This document shows, piece by piece, positions 1 through 10,567 of a DNA stretch of 64,000 bases. Under the pieces are notes generated by a model. It saw nothing but the letters and a program-made list of their open reading frames with translations. It was not told the DNA's origin and searched no databases. The position numbers and the translations under genes are program-made. The DNA lies in assembly GCA_002794785.1 (NCBI GenBank), contig NBBA01000003.1:248001-312000 (forward strand), written 5' to 3'. Each line of letters begins with the position of its first letter. Position 1 is the stretch's first letter. Source of the stretch: Coniferiporia sulphurascens (lineage: Eukaryota > Basidiomycota > Agaricomycetes > Hymenochaetales > Hymenochaetaceae).

Positions 1-1298
1 TCTGCCCCCTATGTAGAACCCACCCTTTGCGTCCCGAATATCAAGAATGCCGCCGTTGGGACTGTATGGCGAGGACGCGTGATCAGATTGGCCGCAATCA
101 ATCCGAACTTAACTCACGGGATGATTGGATAATATATGGAAGCTCATCTCCTGCATGCGACCAAAAACTGATACAAGCTCTGATACAACGGCACAATTAG
201 TTGCCCAGTCGTACCCTCACATTCTTTTTTGACACACTTACATGATTGAGAGGAAAGAGTAAACGCTAAAAACCCCGACGCGGATGACAAGGTGCAGAGG
301 AGGCCCACCATTGCTCCTCATATTCACGAAAGCCTTATGCATACGATAAAGTTTGGTTGCAATGAGAGCTACAAATTCAAGTGACAGGCCTCAGATAGAT
401 TTCTCAAGACGAAAGAGCCTGTCGGAGGAAAGACATACCCTCAAAAACTACGATAACAAACATTATCAAAGCCGCTAAAGCAGGGACGATGTCTCTAAAG
501 GGTCATCAGCTGCGTGCATACGCGTAAGTTAAGGCTCATACACTTACACAATCCTCGAATTTATCGTGCAATAAAAAAGGTAACGGTTTCGGGATACCAG
601 CTGAGAGTCGACTGAACCAAACTGCAGCGTATATAAGATTGGCATTGACCCTTCAGACATACTCGCAGAGCTCACCACAGCTATGAAGATAAGAAAAGCC
701 ACAAAAGCCGCATATGGAGCAGCTAGCAACTTTAAGGTAATGAGCTGAGAGGTTCGATTGAGAAGAAATTTTTACACACCACATAATCCCTAACAGAACT
801 GCGGTCGACAACCGACTTATTCATCGTCACGTCCCGCAGGGTAAGCCAGAGCTGCATGATAATCAGTTTCGATTAGTAAGTCTAGACATTAATCTAATCT
901 GCACGCACATTGAGCACAAAAGATAGGCCTGCCATAGGCGTTCTACGTGAGGGAAAGAATCTGATGAATATTCAAAACTTGAAGTCGCGCAGTCAATTGG
1001 ACGTACAAAACAGCAGTCCCGTAAATCGAGGATGCCTGGAGAGTGCAGAGTCCTGATGGAGGCTCTTGGCCAAATTGTTTTCCTATATATAATCTACAGT
1101 AAAAGCGTGTTAGCGAGAAAATACGACTCTGTGCATTTGGTATTCTCACAGGACACGAAAGGACGTCGAGTAAATAACCCAGGTCACCAGAAAATTTACA
1201 AGCATTGGATGCCTTCGCACGCTTTTTGCGGTAAGGAACGTCAGGAGGACGATCGGCACGCCAACCTGCCCTCCAATTATCTGCAGCGAAAAGAACAT
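1..1298 (-). CDS. 7TM receptor-like membrane protein, copy A (3' end off the left edge)
   Basis: Multi-exon gene of a 7TM family that I recall as expanded in Agaricomycetes and often annotated as G-protein-coupled-receptor-like; ligand and role are unknown. The ATG at 1298 opens with MFFSLQIIGGQVGVPIVLL (TM1), followed by RRHPMLVNFLVTWVIYSTSF (TM2). After an intron comes LYIGKQFGQEPPSGLCTLQA (about 1130-1000). Further exons carry APYAAFVAFLIFIAVV (near 720), VPALAALIMFVIVVFEG (near 490-440), LVIRVGVFSVYSFLSI (near 300-245) and PTAAFLIFGTQR (near 60-20), which ends at a GTGGGT donor. The last cytoplasmic exon therefore lies outside the window. Intron positions and motifs match copy B at 8108-9727, so the two are paralogues. 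The longer open frame upstream starts with TTG, so I chose the first ATG. Exon borders are read by eye. Confidence 0.72.
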
Positions 1299-2230
1299 AA
1301 CCGTGGCACTGATGCTGGGATGTTTTCCTTCTTCAGCAATGAACCGAGACTGGGAAACTTGAGTGAAGCAGAGCAATGCCAAAGTCAGCTTTTATAACTA
1401 CTGGGGTAAGGAGTTTGCGCTTACAGTGGTATTCATCGTCGCCGCGAGGAGGAAAGTAAAATGAGGAAAATCCAGCGAGCATAATGGCGAGGCACTTCCA
1501 GAGAGCCACGACGATGCACTTATCGAAGAGGGCGATAGTCACTATTTGACCTGTACAGGTGAGCCGAGGCTGGGAAACCTGTCACTACAGTTTTACCACC
1601 ACACCTTCTTAAAAGATGTGTGTGGCGAATGAGGTCCTTGGTAACCCATGGAGACGGGATGGCCATTATCGGTACTTGATGAGGTCCGGCGTGGCGTACA
1701 ACCGATCCCACAATGCACACAAGAACAGATGCCGACGAGATGGCAACTCAAGCTGTGTGTTATGGATCAGGCTTGGAATTTCCCGATGAGGCCGGTTCGC
1801 CGATCAAGGTACGGCCGGCCCCACCCTAGACACCCCGCTGTGGGATGATTTCACCCTTTCTTAGTACCGAAGATCTCGCATACAGAGATAAATAACGAAA
1901 ACCCATTCAGGAATTAGAAGTACGCTCGGGCGGTGTTTGAAAGGTGAGTGGCGCCTACCTCCCGGTAGTATCCGCCGATACCCGACATCTTGTCTACAGG
2001 GCATCACAGCTAGCAGAGCTCGAGAACAACAGCAATGGTAATTTGAATATCAGACAATTACATATCGACGCCGCCCGATGGATCAGTTCGTGTGAATCCT
2101 TCTAGTATTGCCAGTGGTGCTATCAGACAGTAGTATCTGGGTCGGTTTACTGAATGGTAGATTACCCGGCGTGCAGGCACACACTTATAAGGTATGTGCA
2201 ATTACCCTGCTGCACCTTTCAAAGGCCAGC
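1299..2230. other. Intergenic spacer between divergent 7TM and MFS genes
   Basis: No convincing gene. It separates the 7TM gene (minus strand) from the MFS transporter (plus strand), so it must hold both promoters. A short imperfect repeat is visible: a block around 1343-1358 (CGAGACTGGGAAACTT) recurs around 1563-1580 (CGAGGCTGGGAAACCT). I saw no clear TATA box. Confidence 0.5.
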
Positions 2231-4666
2231 ATGCGATTCCTGGAAGACGTAGCCGACAAACCTCAATTTTCCGAGAAAGGCGTACAAGATGCGGAGGTCG
2301 GGCTGGCAACAACAGCTTTTCAAACCGGAGGTTCTACCAATGGTGTGGATAAAGCATACGAGTTGAAAGGTCATCTAAGTGAGCCCAGTCCATTCATGCC
2401 TATGCCACAGTCTATCAAGCGAAGCCGCTTAACCCCTCTTTTGTTTTCACCGCAAGTTAACGAGTGCTTGCAGCATGAGATCGGGTTTGGACGCTATCAG
2501 CGAGAGCTCTTTGTTTTATCCGGACTTGGTTGGATGGCTGATAGTAAGATTGCGATTCTCCGAATCTCAGACAGGCTCAAGGTGCTCATGTTTAGTAACA
2601 TAAACAGATTTATGGTTGCAAGCTGTGGCCGTAATCCTACCGCAAGTTCAGGAGGACCTCAATCCGTCCCGAGTTGAATACGCTACACTCTCCTTGTATG
2701 TTGGACTTATCCTTGGAGCCATGACTTGGGGCTGTCTCGCAGACGTCATTGGGCGGAAGTTGTCTTGGCAAATAACATTATTCATAGCCGTACGCTCTGA
2801 ACCAAGTGTTCCATATAGCCCGTGCTAACCAATCCGTGTAGGGAACATTCGGACTTGCCGCGGGAGGCGCACCAAATTTTGTTGCACTGTGCGCGCTGAT
2901 AGCATGCATGGGATTTGGGGTTGGCGGAAAGTGAGTCAGTTCGGGCTTCTTTTCTATTCAACCTATTCCAACCATGCCTTTGCGATTGAAGCTTGCCGGT
3001 GGACGGTAAGTGTCGGTTAGATACATTCCGCAAGCCGACGATATTGAAATATATTTACTACTTAAACAGGCGCATTGTTTCTCGAACACATCCCTCAATC
3101 GCATCAGGTATGCTCTTGCCAACGACAGTCCAACTCCATACCGGGAAATCTCTAATTACTTCTTAAGTGGCTTTTAACTTTCCTTTCCGCGTGGTGGTCG
3201 CTAGGCCAAGTCGTCGCGTCGCTCATCATTTGGGTCTTCATTGCAAACTATCCTCTTGGCAAAGGATGGAGGTACTCACTGTACGTCTGAGCTCTTGTCT
3301 CGTTATATGATATGTCTCATTTTCAATTTGAATTGTCAGGTATACCATGTGAGCTTGGTATATTTATACTGGATAACTTGATTATTGACGTTGCTTGTGC
3401 TATCACGCAAGGGGAGCCTTGACTTTTGCTATGTTCCTATGTCGTTATGCTATTTTTGAGTTGCAAGAATCCTCAAAGTACCTAGCGGCTGCCGGTCGGG
3501 ACGAAGAAGCAATAAGAGTCCTGCAATATATTGCGGAGCGGAACGGGAAGACTATTACACTTACGCTCGACAACTTCTTGTCAATTAACAAAGAACATGG
3601 CTTGGAAGGTCGCACCTCAACTCGCAAAGCAATAAGGAGCTCGTTTAAACACTTTTCATTGTGAGCAGTCCCGCCGTTTTATCACTCTTGCATGCTCTTG
3701 ACGAAAGACGGTCGAAGCACGCATATTCGGCCACTCTTCTCCACGAAGACGCTGGCTTTCAACTCTTCGTTGACAATTCTTATCTGGGGGTACGCGTCTT
3801 TTTGTTTATTGTCTATTCTCATTAATTAATTCCTTGATATTCTAGTATCATCGGTCTTGCGTACCCTCTTTTCAATGGATTCCTCCCTCTCTACCTCCAG
3901 AACCGTCTCCAGTCTTCACCGAGCTCCACCGATTCTACGTATCGGGACTATACTATCGTCTCAGTACTTGGGATACCTGGTTCTATTATTGCATGTGTCC
4001 TGGTAGACTTTACGAGAAATGCAGGCAAAGTGGCTATTGGGGGGAGAAAGCTTGCACTCGCGCTTTCTACCTTGTTAACCGGTCTCTTCTTGTTCCTATT
4101 CACTATAAGCAAAAACCAAGCAGCATATTTGGGATTCTCATGCGCGTCCAGTCTGACACAGTGAGGACACTTCGGCAGTTCACCACCTAATGAAAACTAA
4201 ATAACACTATTTTCAGGAACGCCGTGAGTACTGAAAAGGCTCACACACGGTTTATAGCTAAACACAATCCGGATATTATAGATGTACGGAGTCCTCTATG
4301 CATATACGCCGGAGGTCTTCCCGGCACCCCACAGAGGGACCGGGGATGCGCTTTCCTCTTCCTTCAACCGTGTCACCGGAATATTGGCGCCTGTCATCAA
4401 AATAGCCACGACCAGCCGGGTTGGAAGTGCATCCAGCATCGGGCCAAATGTGTATGTGAACTCGCGACTTTGGCTCGTTTATTTGCCTATTAATTCGAAT
4501 TCCAAATAACTAGACCTGTATTCGTATCCGCCTCCTTGTTTATTGTGGCTGCCTTTCTCGCCATGCTCTTACCAATTGAGGTACGCTTACGTCATTTTGA
4601 TGTAGATATCCGCTTATGTAAACCTTACGGGCTAAATCAAAGACCGCTGGTAAGGCCGCGCTTTGA
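2231..4666 (+). CDS. MFS transporter, SVOP/SV2-like family
   Basis: Plasma- or organelle-membrane major facilitator with many short introns. The N-terminal exon ends with IGFGRYQRELFVLSGLGWMA, then an intron, then the exon with LWLQAVAVILPQVQ and GAMTWGCLADVIGRK, the MFS signature loop 2-3 (D-x-x-G-R-K). Later exons give PNFVALCALIACMGFGVGG and LPVDGALFLEHIPQSHQ, characteristic of the synaptic-vesicle-2/SVOP branch, then SLGQVVASLIIWVF, a large central loop (QESSKYLAAAGRDEEA) and TM7-12 including YGVLYAYTPEVFPAPHRGTG. The final exon reads TAGKAAL and stop at 4664-4666, a typical end for the fungal family. The start is taken as the first in-frame ATG (2231); the frame is open further upstream to a TTG at 2108. 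The substrate cannot be told from sequence. It looks intact. Confidence 0.88.
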
Positions 4667-5591
4667 ACGCCACATCTCGGCTTGACATTTTTACATGTTT
4701 TCGTGTTCATACGACCTTGTTTCCATTCCAATGTTGAACCCACTGTTCTCTTATGGCTTTTTCTTGGCTTGTTTCTACTTTTCGGCAACATCGGCGGTGA
4801 TGGAAGGAAACGATTGAACGGGACGCGTGGCAGGTCGTGCGGCATGAACTGGTGCTTCCTCTTTTCAAGCGTACGGCCGAATCGTATCAGCGAGCTGTGG
4901 AGCTTCACCGGAAATGAACTGCATCATTTCTGCGGTGCGAATAACGACAATAAAACTGACTCCGCGTTAGCATTTCTCCGGCCGTACCTGTCCCTTCTTC
5001 GTACGAGTTCCACGCTAGGTCGATCTTCTACTGGGCATCGTTGCTATCCAAGCCCCTTAATACCGCTGGTGAATTCATCCAATGGTCAACATACGGTACC
5101 AGCACCTAAAAGTAGTTAAGTGGTTGCGACCGCCTGCACTGCCGTCGGACTGCACCATCTCCAAATCTGGTTCGGGCTACTTGTATTGAGCAGATGGGCG
5201 CTATTCATACAGTCTTCTCGAAAACCGTAAACAATTCTTAAGCTCTATCTATCGGTCCAGGCATCCATCAGTTGAGTGCGGAATGGTGTGCGCATATCCA
5301 CGACCTCCGTCAAACTGTATCGAATCTGGTCTGCATCTCGGGAGCAAACCCTGGTTGAGTGTTTGCTAGATCGTTTAGACTCCTTGGAAAGTGAAAGGGA
5401 AGGATGAATGCGCTAGTTGTAATGGAACTGAGTCCTCGGTCGCTATCGGTATCGCACCACGGGATAGGTTAGTCGCGCGATTTCTGGAACATATAAGTCG
5501 TGTTTGAGACGACCTGACGGCTCCCTTCCTCTAGCGCTTATTGCTACCTGTCGAAGTGGAAAGTCCAACTGACTTGAGTGAGGGTGGTATT
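4667..5591. other. Intergenic stretch without a supported gene
   Basis: Lies between the MFS gene and the DUF6534 gene, both on the plus strand. Open frames here (for example 4682-5119) have no recognisable family, no clean splice context and no conserved motif. It should contain the MFS terminator and the DUF6534 promoter. Confidence 0.5.
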
Positions 5592-7455
5592 ATGTTGGCC
5601 GATGAGCTCAGTCCTTCTTTTTTAAATGATACGCTGGGGGTATTGCTTCTCGGGGGCATAGCATCGGCAGTGTGCGTTCCGCCTTCTCTCAGTTGGTCGT
5701 TCCTACCTTTGACGCACGTTATTTTTGTCTCTTTCGAATCCCCAGGCTGTTCGGATTGACTTCGATGCAAATGCACGTCTATTATATTCGCGCCAAACAG
5801 GATAAAATTATACAGAGGTTTACGGTAACTATTGGACCATCCATCAGAAGTCTACAGAAGAGCTCACTCGATCTGCGCAGGTTGCCATCGTATGGTCAGT
5901 GTGGTAAAGCTGAAGAAGCACGTATCGCTCAGAACTTGAAACTATAGGCTTCTGAATGCTGCGCATCTTGCATTTACAACTCATAGCTTGTATTATTATC
6001 TAATTATGAGCTTCGCAAATCCCCTTGCGCTGCTGTCTGCAACATGGTACGTATACTGGATTTTATCAGAGACGACACCTGATGGGTATGCAGGAGCATC
6101 AATGTGCGTAACCACCCACACATCATACGCAGGCCTCAAAATCTCACCCCTAGGAAACTTAGTGTGTTATCATGGTCACGGTATGTTCCACGTTTTCGTC
6201 GGCGATATTTTGCTCATCATAAATATCTGAAGTCTGTTGTTTACGTGACTGTGACCGTGTAAGTACTTTCACTTTCCGAGGGAAGCTTGATTATAACCCT
6301 TCCATTATTTTTAGTGTCTATTCCTATAGGATATGGATTAGTAAGTAACTACATCCTCCCGAAATTGCTTTTCAATTAAATGGATGAGTTAGTCAGTGAA
6401 AGAAAGTGGATCATATCTACAATACCGGTGCGCTCTTCTTCTGTAAATATGGTCCTATTGTCGACCAATATGTTTCACTTCCTGCGGCTCCTGTAGCTTG
6501 CTCTCGGATTTATGAGTGCCGGTACGTAATTGTGGCCTAGCTAGCGTTAGTATGGCCTAATCATTCGAGATTTTCATAGCATTTGGTTTCAGTGAGTCTT
6601 TCCGTTAATGACTTTCCGCTAAACTGACCCGCCGAAACCAGCTGTTGCGGTAAAAAGGTATCGTGGAACTTGCATAAAATGAAGCATACACCATATAAGA
6701 TACTTAATCACATATTCCTAGCTTTCAAATCAAATTATTCTCATCTTTGAATTCTGTTTCTGTGAGTGTCGTTCAATTCTTGGCTCGGAGATCTTTGCGC
6801 CTGACTGTCTGTTGTTTCCAGTGGATGCTGTACGCTGGCTTTGGGTCTGCCATTATGTGTGACGTGTGCATAGTGTTCGCGCTATGTTTCTATCTGCGCC
6901 GAGGGGGATCGAAGTCAAGGGCGTGCGTTACCGACTTCCATCGTTCTTCGGCCAGCTTGAGTTGATCCTCTGCTTCTCAGGCTAGGCTCCGTAGTCAGCA
7001 CTCTACTCCTGTATTGTGTTAGCACGGGTGCACTCAGTTGTGTCTTACACATCGGTACTTTCATCGCGGTAAGAACATCGAATTCATTCAGGGCGTGTAA
7101 GCTCAGTGGACCATCTGTAGTACGCGACAATGAGTGGGAATTTCGTGTACATTGGCATTTACCTGGTAACTCCCGGACGTAAGTGCTAAGCTTAGCCAAG
7201 AAAATTGCAACCCCATGCTGAAGAAACGGAGTTTCAGTATACACAAATGCCCTTCTCGTGACCTTGAACGCGCGCGAAGGGCTTCGATCGAGGGAAGGGA
7301 CCGCACGAAGCTTGGCTTCGCTCAACCTCCCACCTTCATCGTACACATCAACTCCGTACCAACCTCCTGGATTACCCCCAACATGGGCTTCGGGGGACCC
7401 TACATACGTAAGTATCCAGTACACGGACAAGTTCTATCGGGCGATGGAAAACTAA
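5592..7455 (+). CDS. DUF6534-domain multi-pass membrane protein
   Basis: Member of a large Agaricomycete 7TM family carrying a C-terminal DUF6534 domain; function unknown. Visible pieces in order: ATG at 5592 with PSFLNDTLGVLLLGGIASAV (TM1); after a GTGCGT intron LFGLTSMQMHVYYIRAKQD; then VAIVWLLNAAHLAFTTHSLY and YYLIMSFANPLALLSATW (TM2-3); then a VYSYRIWI segment. The DUF6534 region has AGFGSAIMCDVCIVFALCFY (6835-6895), VVSTLLLYCVSTGALSCVL (about 6990-7050) and LYTNALLVTLNAREGLRSRE (about 7230-7275). The reading frame continues to the stop at 7453-7455. Several joins are phase-consistent, for example GTA TG/G CTT giving VWLL. All expected blocks are present, so it does not look broken, although the middle exons (6180-6720) are the least certain. 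Confidence 0.8.
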
Positions 7456-7792
7456 TGGTCTGCAGATACCATTATCGCCGCTGCGGCCTTCTGGGGAGCT
7501 GAAGAAGCTTAGCATGGCACCAATTGTCACTCATTAGTTTCGGAACGGGTGTTCTCATGCCTACATAACTATGTACATCCGAATATATCCAGGTCGATAA
7601 CGCTGTGAGTTAGGCTGCCACGTCTATTCCTACGCATGTATAACTTGCGCGTGGATTCAAAGAGTTTGCCTCTTCGATCTCGATAAAGAGCGTCCGTATT
7701 TTGGACACTGAGGCCATTCTTAAGAAACCCTTGAGTTCTATGCCAGTGGGGAATGAAGCGAAAAGAAGAGGAAAAAAAATGGGACTCGTCAA
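7456..7792. other. Short intergenic stretch
   Basis: Lies between the DUF6534 gene and the tRNA. No supported coding sequence. An A-rich run (about 7760-7780) sits directly 3' of the tRNA on its own strand as T-rich sequence, which is what a Pol III terminator needs. Confidence 0.5.
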
Positions 7793-7866
7793 TAGCGACA
7801 ACTGGTATCGATCCAGTGACCTCAAGGTTATGAGCCTTGCGCGCTAAACCACTGCGCCATGCCGCT
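7793..7866 (-). tRNA. tRNA-Met (CAU), elongator type, no intron
   Basis: A 74-nt cloverleaf can be folded by hand on the minus strand. The acceptor arm AGCGGCA pairs with TGTCGCT (one G-T pair) and leaves A as discriminator. The D arm contains GGCGCAGTGGTTTAGCGC (A box). The anticodon stem CAAGG/CCTTG encloses the loop CTCATAA with anticodon CAU. The T arm ACTGG/CCAGT encloses ATCGATA. The A at position 1 pairing with T at 72 is also seen in initiators, but the T loop here lacks initiator-type identity that I could confirm, so the elongator assignment is the less certain part. Confidence 0.88.
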
Positions 7867-8107
7867 TACGAACAATTGAATCCAAAATACATTATCATCC
7901 GAAGCAAGATTGGACCATGACTATAGTACGCCGACAAAGAAAACACCATGCTACTCATTTTAAGCATCCGAAATCTTGCAGTGGGATATTACGTAAACGC
8001 ATTTTTAGATTTGCTCTTTGCTCCTCGGCATCGGGTTAAAAAATACACTATTACGAAGAACATACCAAACTAAGAAATCGTGCTGTTGACTTTTACACTG
8101 TACAGAT

Positions 8108-9727
8108 CTACAACGCTATACTTTGCCGAGTGCATGCGCTCTGAGGAGGGTCGGGCAAGGATTTATCAAAATTCAGTGATGTAGGAGAGCACGCAGGAAG
8201 CCCAGCCCTAGCTCCGTCGAAATACCTATCCAGGCCAAACGGGTAGAATGTGCCCGTCCATTTGGGGGGGACCGGCGGAGGTTTTTCAATGTAAAAGTCA
8301 GAATCGTCCTTGCCGATAAGACGGTTCCACAGCCGAACAATGCCCCATGCGGCCAATATGTCCTTCAAGCGAAGCAAGCAACGAAGTCAGTTCGCAGTAC
8401 TATCGTCCAAAAATAGAGCTCTCCTCACTTTCCGCGTTCCGAAAGTAATGAATGCCGCGGTGGGCACTGGTGACATTCCCGAGTTTAAGCCGATGAATGC
8501 GTTTCATGATATTGGCTACTTACACGACGCTTGGATAATGAATGGCCACTTCGACTCCGTTCCGAACCAAAAAGCGACCGCCGCTCTAAAGGAAAGTTGT
8601 GTCAGAGGGTTGGGCGCAAAACATCAGTACAAACAAGACGCACATAACCGCTAACAAAGCGTACACCGTAGAAATGCCGATTCGTATAATTGAACTGAGG
8701 GAAGTCAGGGAAGTATTACTGAAACCTTCTGTGGTTGGACTAAAATGCTTCCTCCTGTACAGTGTGCACACTATCAATCCTTGAAGTAGATAAACTCAGG
8801 GAACGGGATATAAACTTTCGTGGAACAATAACAACACACCTTCAAATAAGACGATCCCAGCCGTAAAAAAGCTCGCTAGGATAGGCACGAGTACTCTATA
8901 AACATTTTCAGCCATGTCATGTAGCCTCTCCGTCAAGAGCGATCGGTCTCCTTACATTATGGGGGAGTGAATTACGCAGTAAAGCCCTTCCTGGCCAATC
9001 CCAACGTTCCCTGCTTCTTTCAGCCCCGCCTTGATCGTTAGGTCAGTTAGGTGTCGATTTATGACGTTAGAAAAGAAGGTTCCTACAATACATAAAATAA
9101 GGACGAGAGCCAGAAAGCAGAGTAATGGCGTTGCGACCAGCTGTAGATTATTCCACGTGAGCGATTATGCGGATGACCTACCGCGACAAGCTGGCGGGAG
9201 GACGTACGACGCTAGTATGCCATGCGTTTACCATCGTTCGTTTGTGTCGCTTACTTGTGGCCGGTAATAAAGAGATCCAGGTCTTTCCTGACGGATCAGT
9301 AACAATCCGAGAACACCCAAAAGATATAGCATACATTTATGATTAATGTAAGTCCTGCCAGCGGGGTTCTATGGCAAGTACGTCAATCGCTTGGTACGCC
9401 CGACTTCGTAGCGCTGGGACGTACACTACAGTGGCCGCATAAATCGTAGCTGCCTGCAACAAGCACAATGCGAAGGGTTTTTCGGAAGAAAAAAGGTGCC
9501 CGCTGTACAACCTAAAAGGATTGAGCATACCCTTCGAAACAAGTTTACAAAGTTTGGACTCACAGCAAGCAGAACGAAGAAGTGTAAAGAAACCAACATG
9601 CCAGAAAATTTATCGATAGCGGGTTTCGGCGTATATTTTTGGACAGAAATATCGTTGCGAGAAGTAGCGTAATTCCGAAGTGGCCACCGAAGATCTGAAG
9701 CACGAAGAAAGTAACAAAGAAAGACAT
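8108..9727 (-). CDS. 7TM receptor-like membrane protein, copy B
   Basis: Paralogue of the gene at the left edge. The first ATG (9727) gives MSFFVTFFVLQIFGGHFGIT (TM1) and RRNPLSINFLACWFLYTSSF (TM2), ending at a GTGAGT donor. The next exon reads LYSGHLFSSEKPFALCLLQA. Further downstream: LLCFLALVLILCIVGTFF (about 9120-9060), LKEAGNVGIGQEGLYCVI (near 9030-8970), VPILASFFTAGIVLFEG (about 8900-8840), SIIRIGISTVYALLAVM (about 8740-8660), PTAAFITFGTRK (about 8470-8430), and the last exon DILAAWGIVRLWNRLIG followed by a Pro-rich hydrophilic tail to the stop at 8108. The tail (about 75 residues) is probably cytoplasmic. The family role is unknown; calling it a GPCR is inference from topology only. All exons of the family pattern seem present, with the middle part (9250-9340) uncertain. 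Confidence 0.75.
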
Positions 9728-10567
9728 GTCGAAAGTAAAGACTAGATGCTCGAGTGAGAAACGACAGTTTGAGACAGATGATGGAGGCCGCTCGTGTACC
9801 ACGCCCCTCTAGGACAGTATGGCTAAACGAGAAATGTCTTGTTCGTAATGCTCAGCAGAGATTTAAGTACTTCAGCTTTGAGCAACCAGCGGTGTACAAG
9901 GTATCGGCCCTAGCAAATATGCAGGTTGGTGGAAGGATGCTCCAGAGCGGGTGGTTTAACGAGCCAGCTCGAGCAATAGCAGTCGACGTGTAAACCCATC
10001 AGATGATCAAAGACGAGAGCTCTGAGCCAACAGCTTCCTTGAGACCATCAACAATCCGTATGATTCCCCGTTCACACTCAGCTAGATTCCCAGAGACACG
10101 CCATAGGCGGGAAGAGCACATTGAGTTCAGCATCGAATCTTACATCCACATACAGAATCTTGTTTACAGCGAAAGGTCACATAGCCACACTCAGCCTCCC
10201 AGTAACGATCTCTGGGTGAGACCCGATCAAGCTTCCTTCGTCTTCTTATTGTACAAATCACCAACGATCACATGGTTTGTAGTGCATAGCAACGCTACCG
10301 GAAAAGCACAGCTCGACGTCCAATTTTCCTGCAAGGACAAGGTATCCTTATTGAAGACAGGTGCGCAAGAATTCGTAAATCAATCCGATCGAGGCGAAGA
10401 TCAGGAGCAGTGGCTGCCACTTCGGCTCCGTGGCGGGGTAGGCTAGACTTGGCTCGGATGCATGATCTCTTCCGGTGTCCTATCCAATTCGACTCGAACG
10501 GCATCCATACCAATGATGAGAAAGCAGACCCCTCGCAATCGATTTTTCTTTTTATCCGCATGCACCA
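9728..10567. other. Intergenic stretch: 5' side of 7TM copy B and 3' side of COG5
   Basis: An open frame at 10003-10446 on the plus strand has no family resemblance and no splice support, so I did not call it. The stretch should hold the promoter of the 7TM gene and the COG5 3' untranslated region. Confidence 0.5.

Noticed and set aside
2108..2230. Longer N-terminus for the SVOP-like MFS transporter
   Set aside because: The upstream frame begins with TTG; the first ATG at 2231 is enough to give a normal N-terminal segment.
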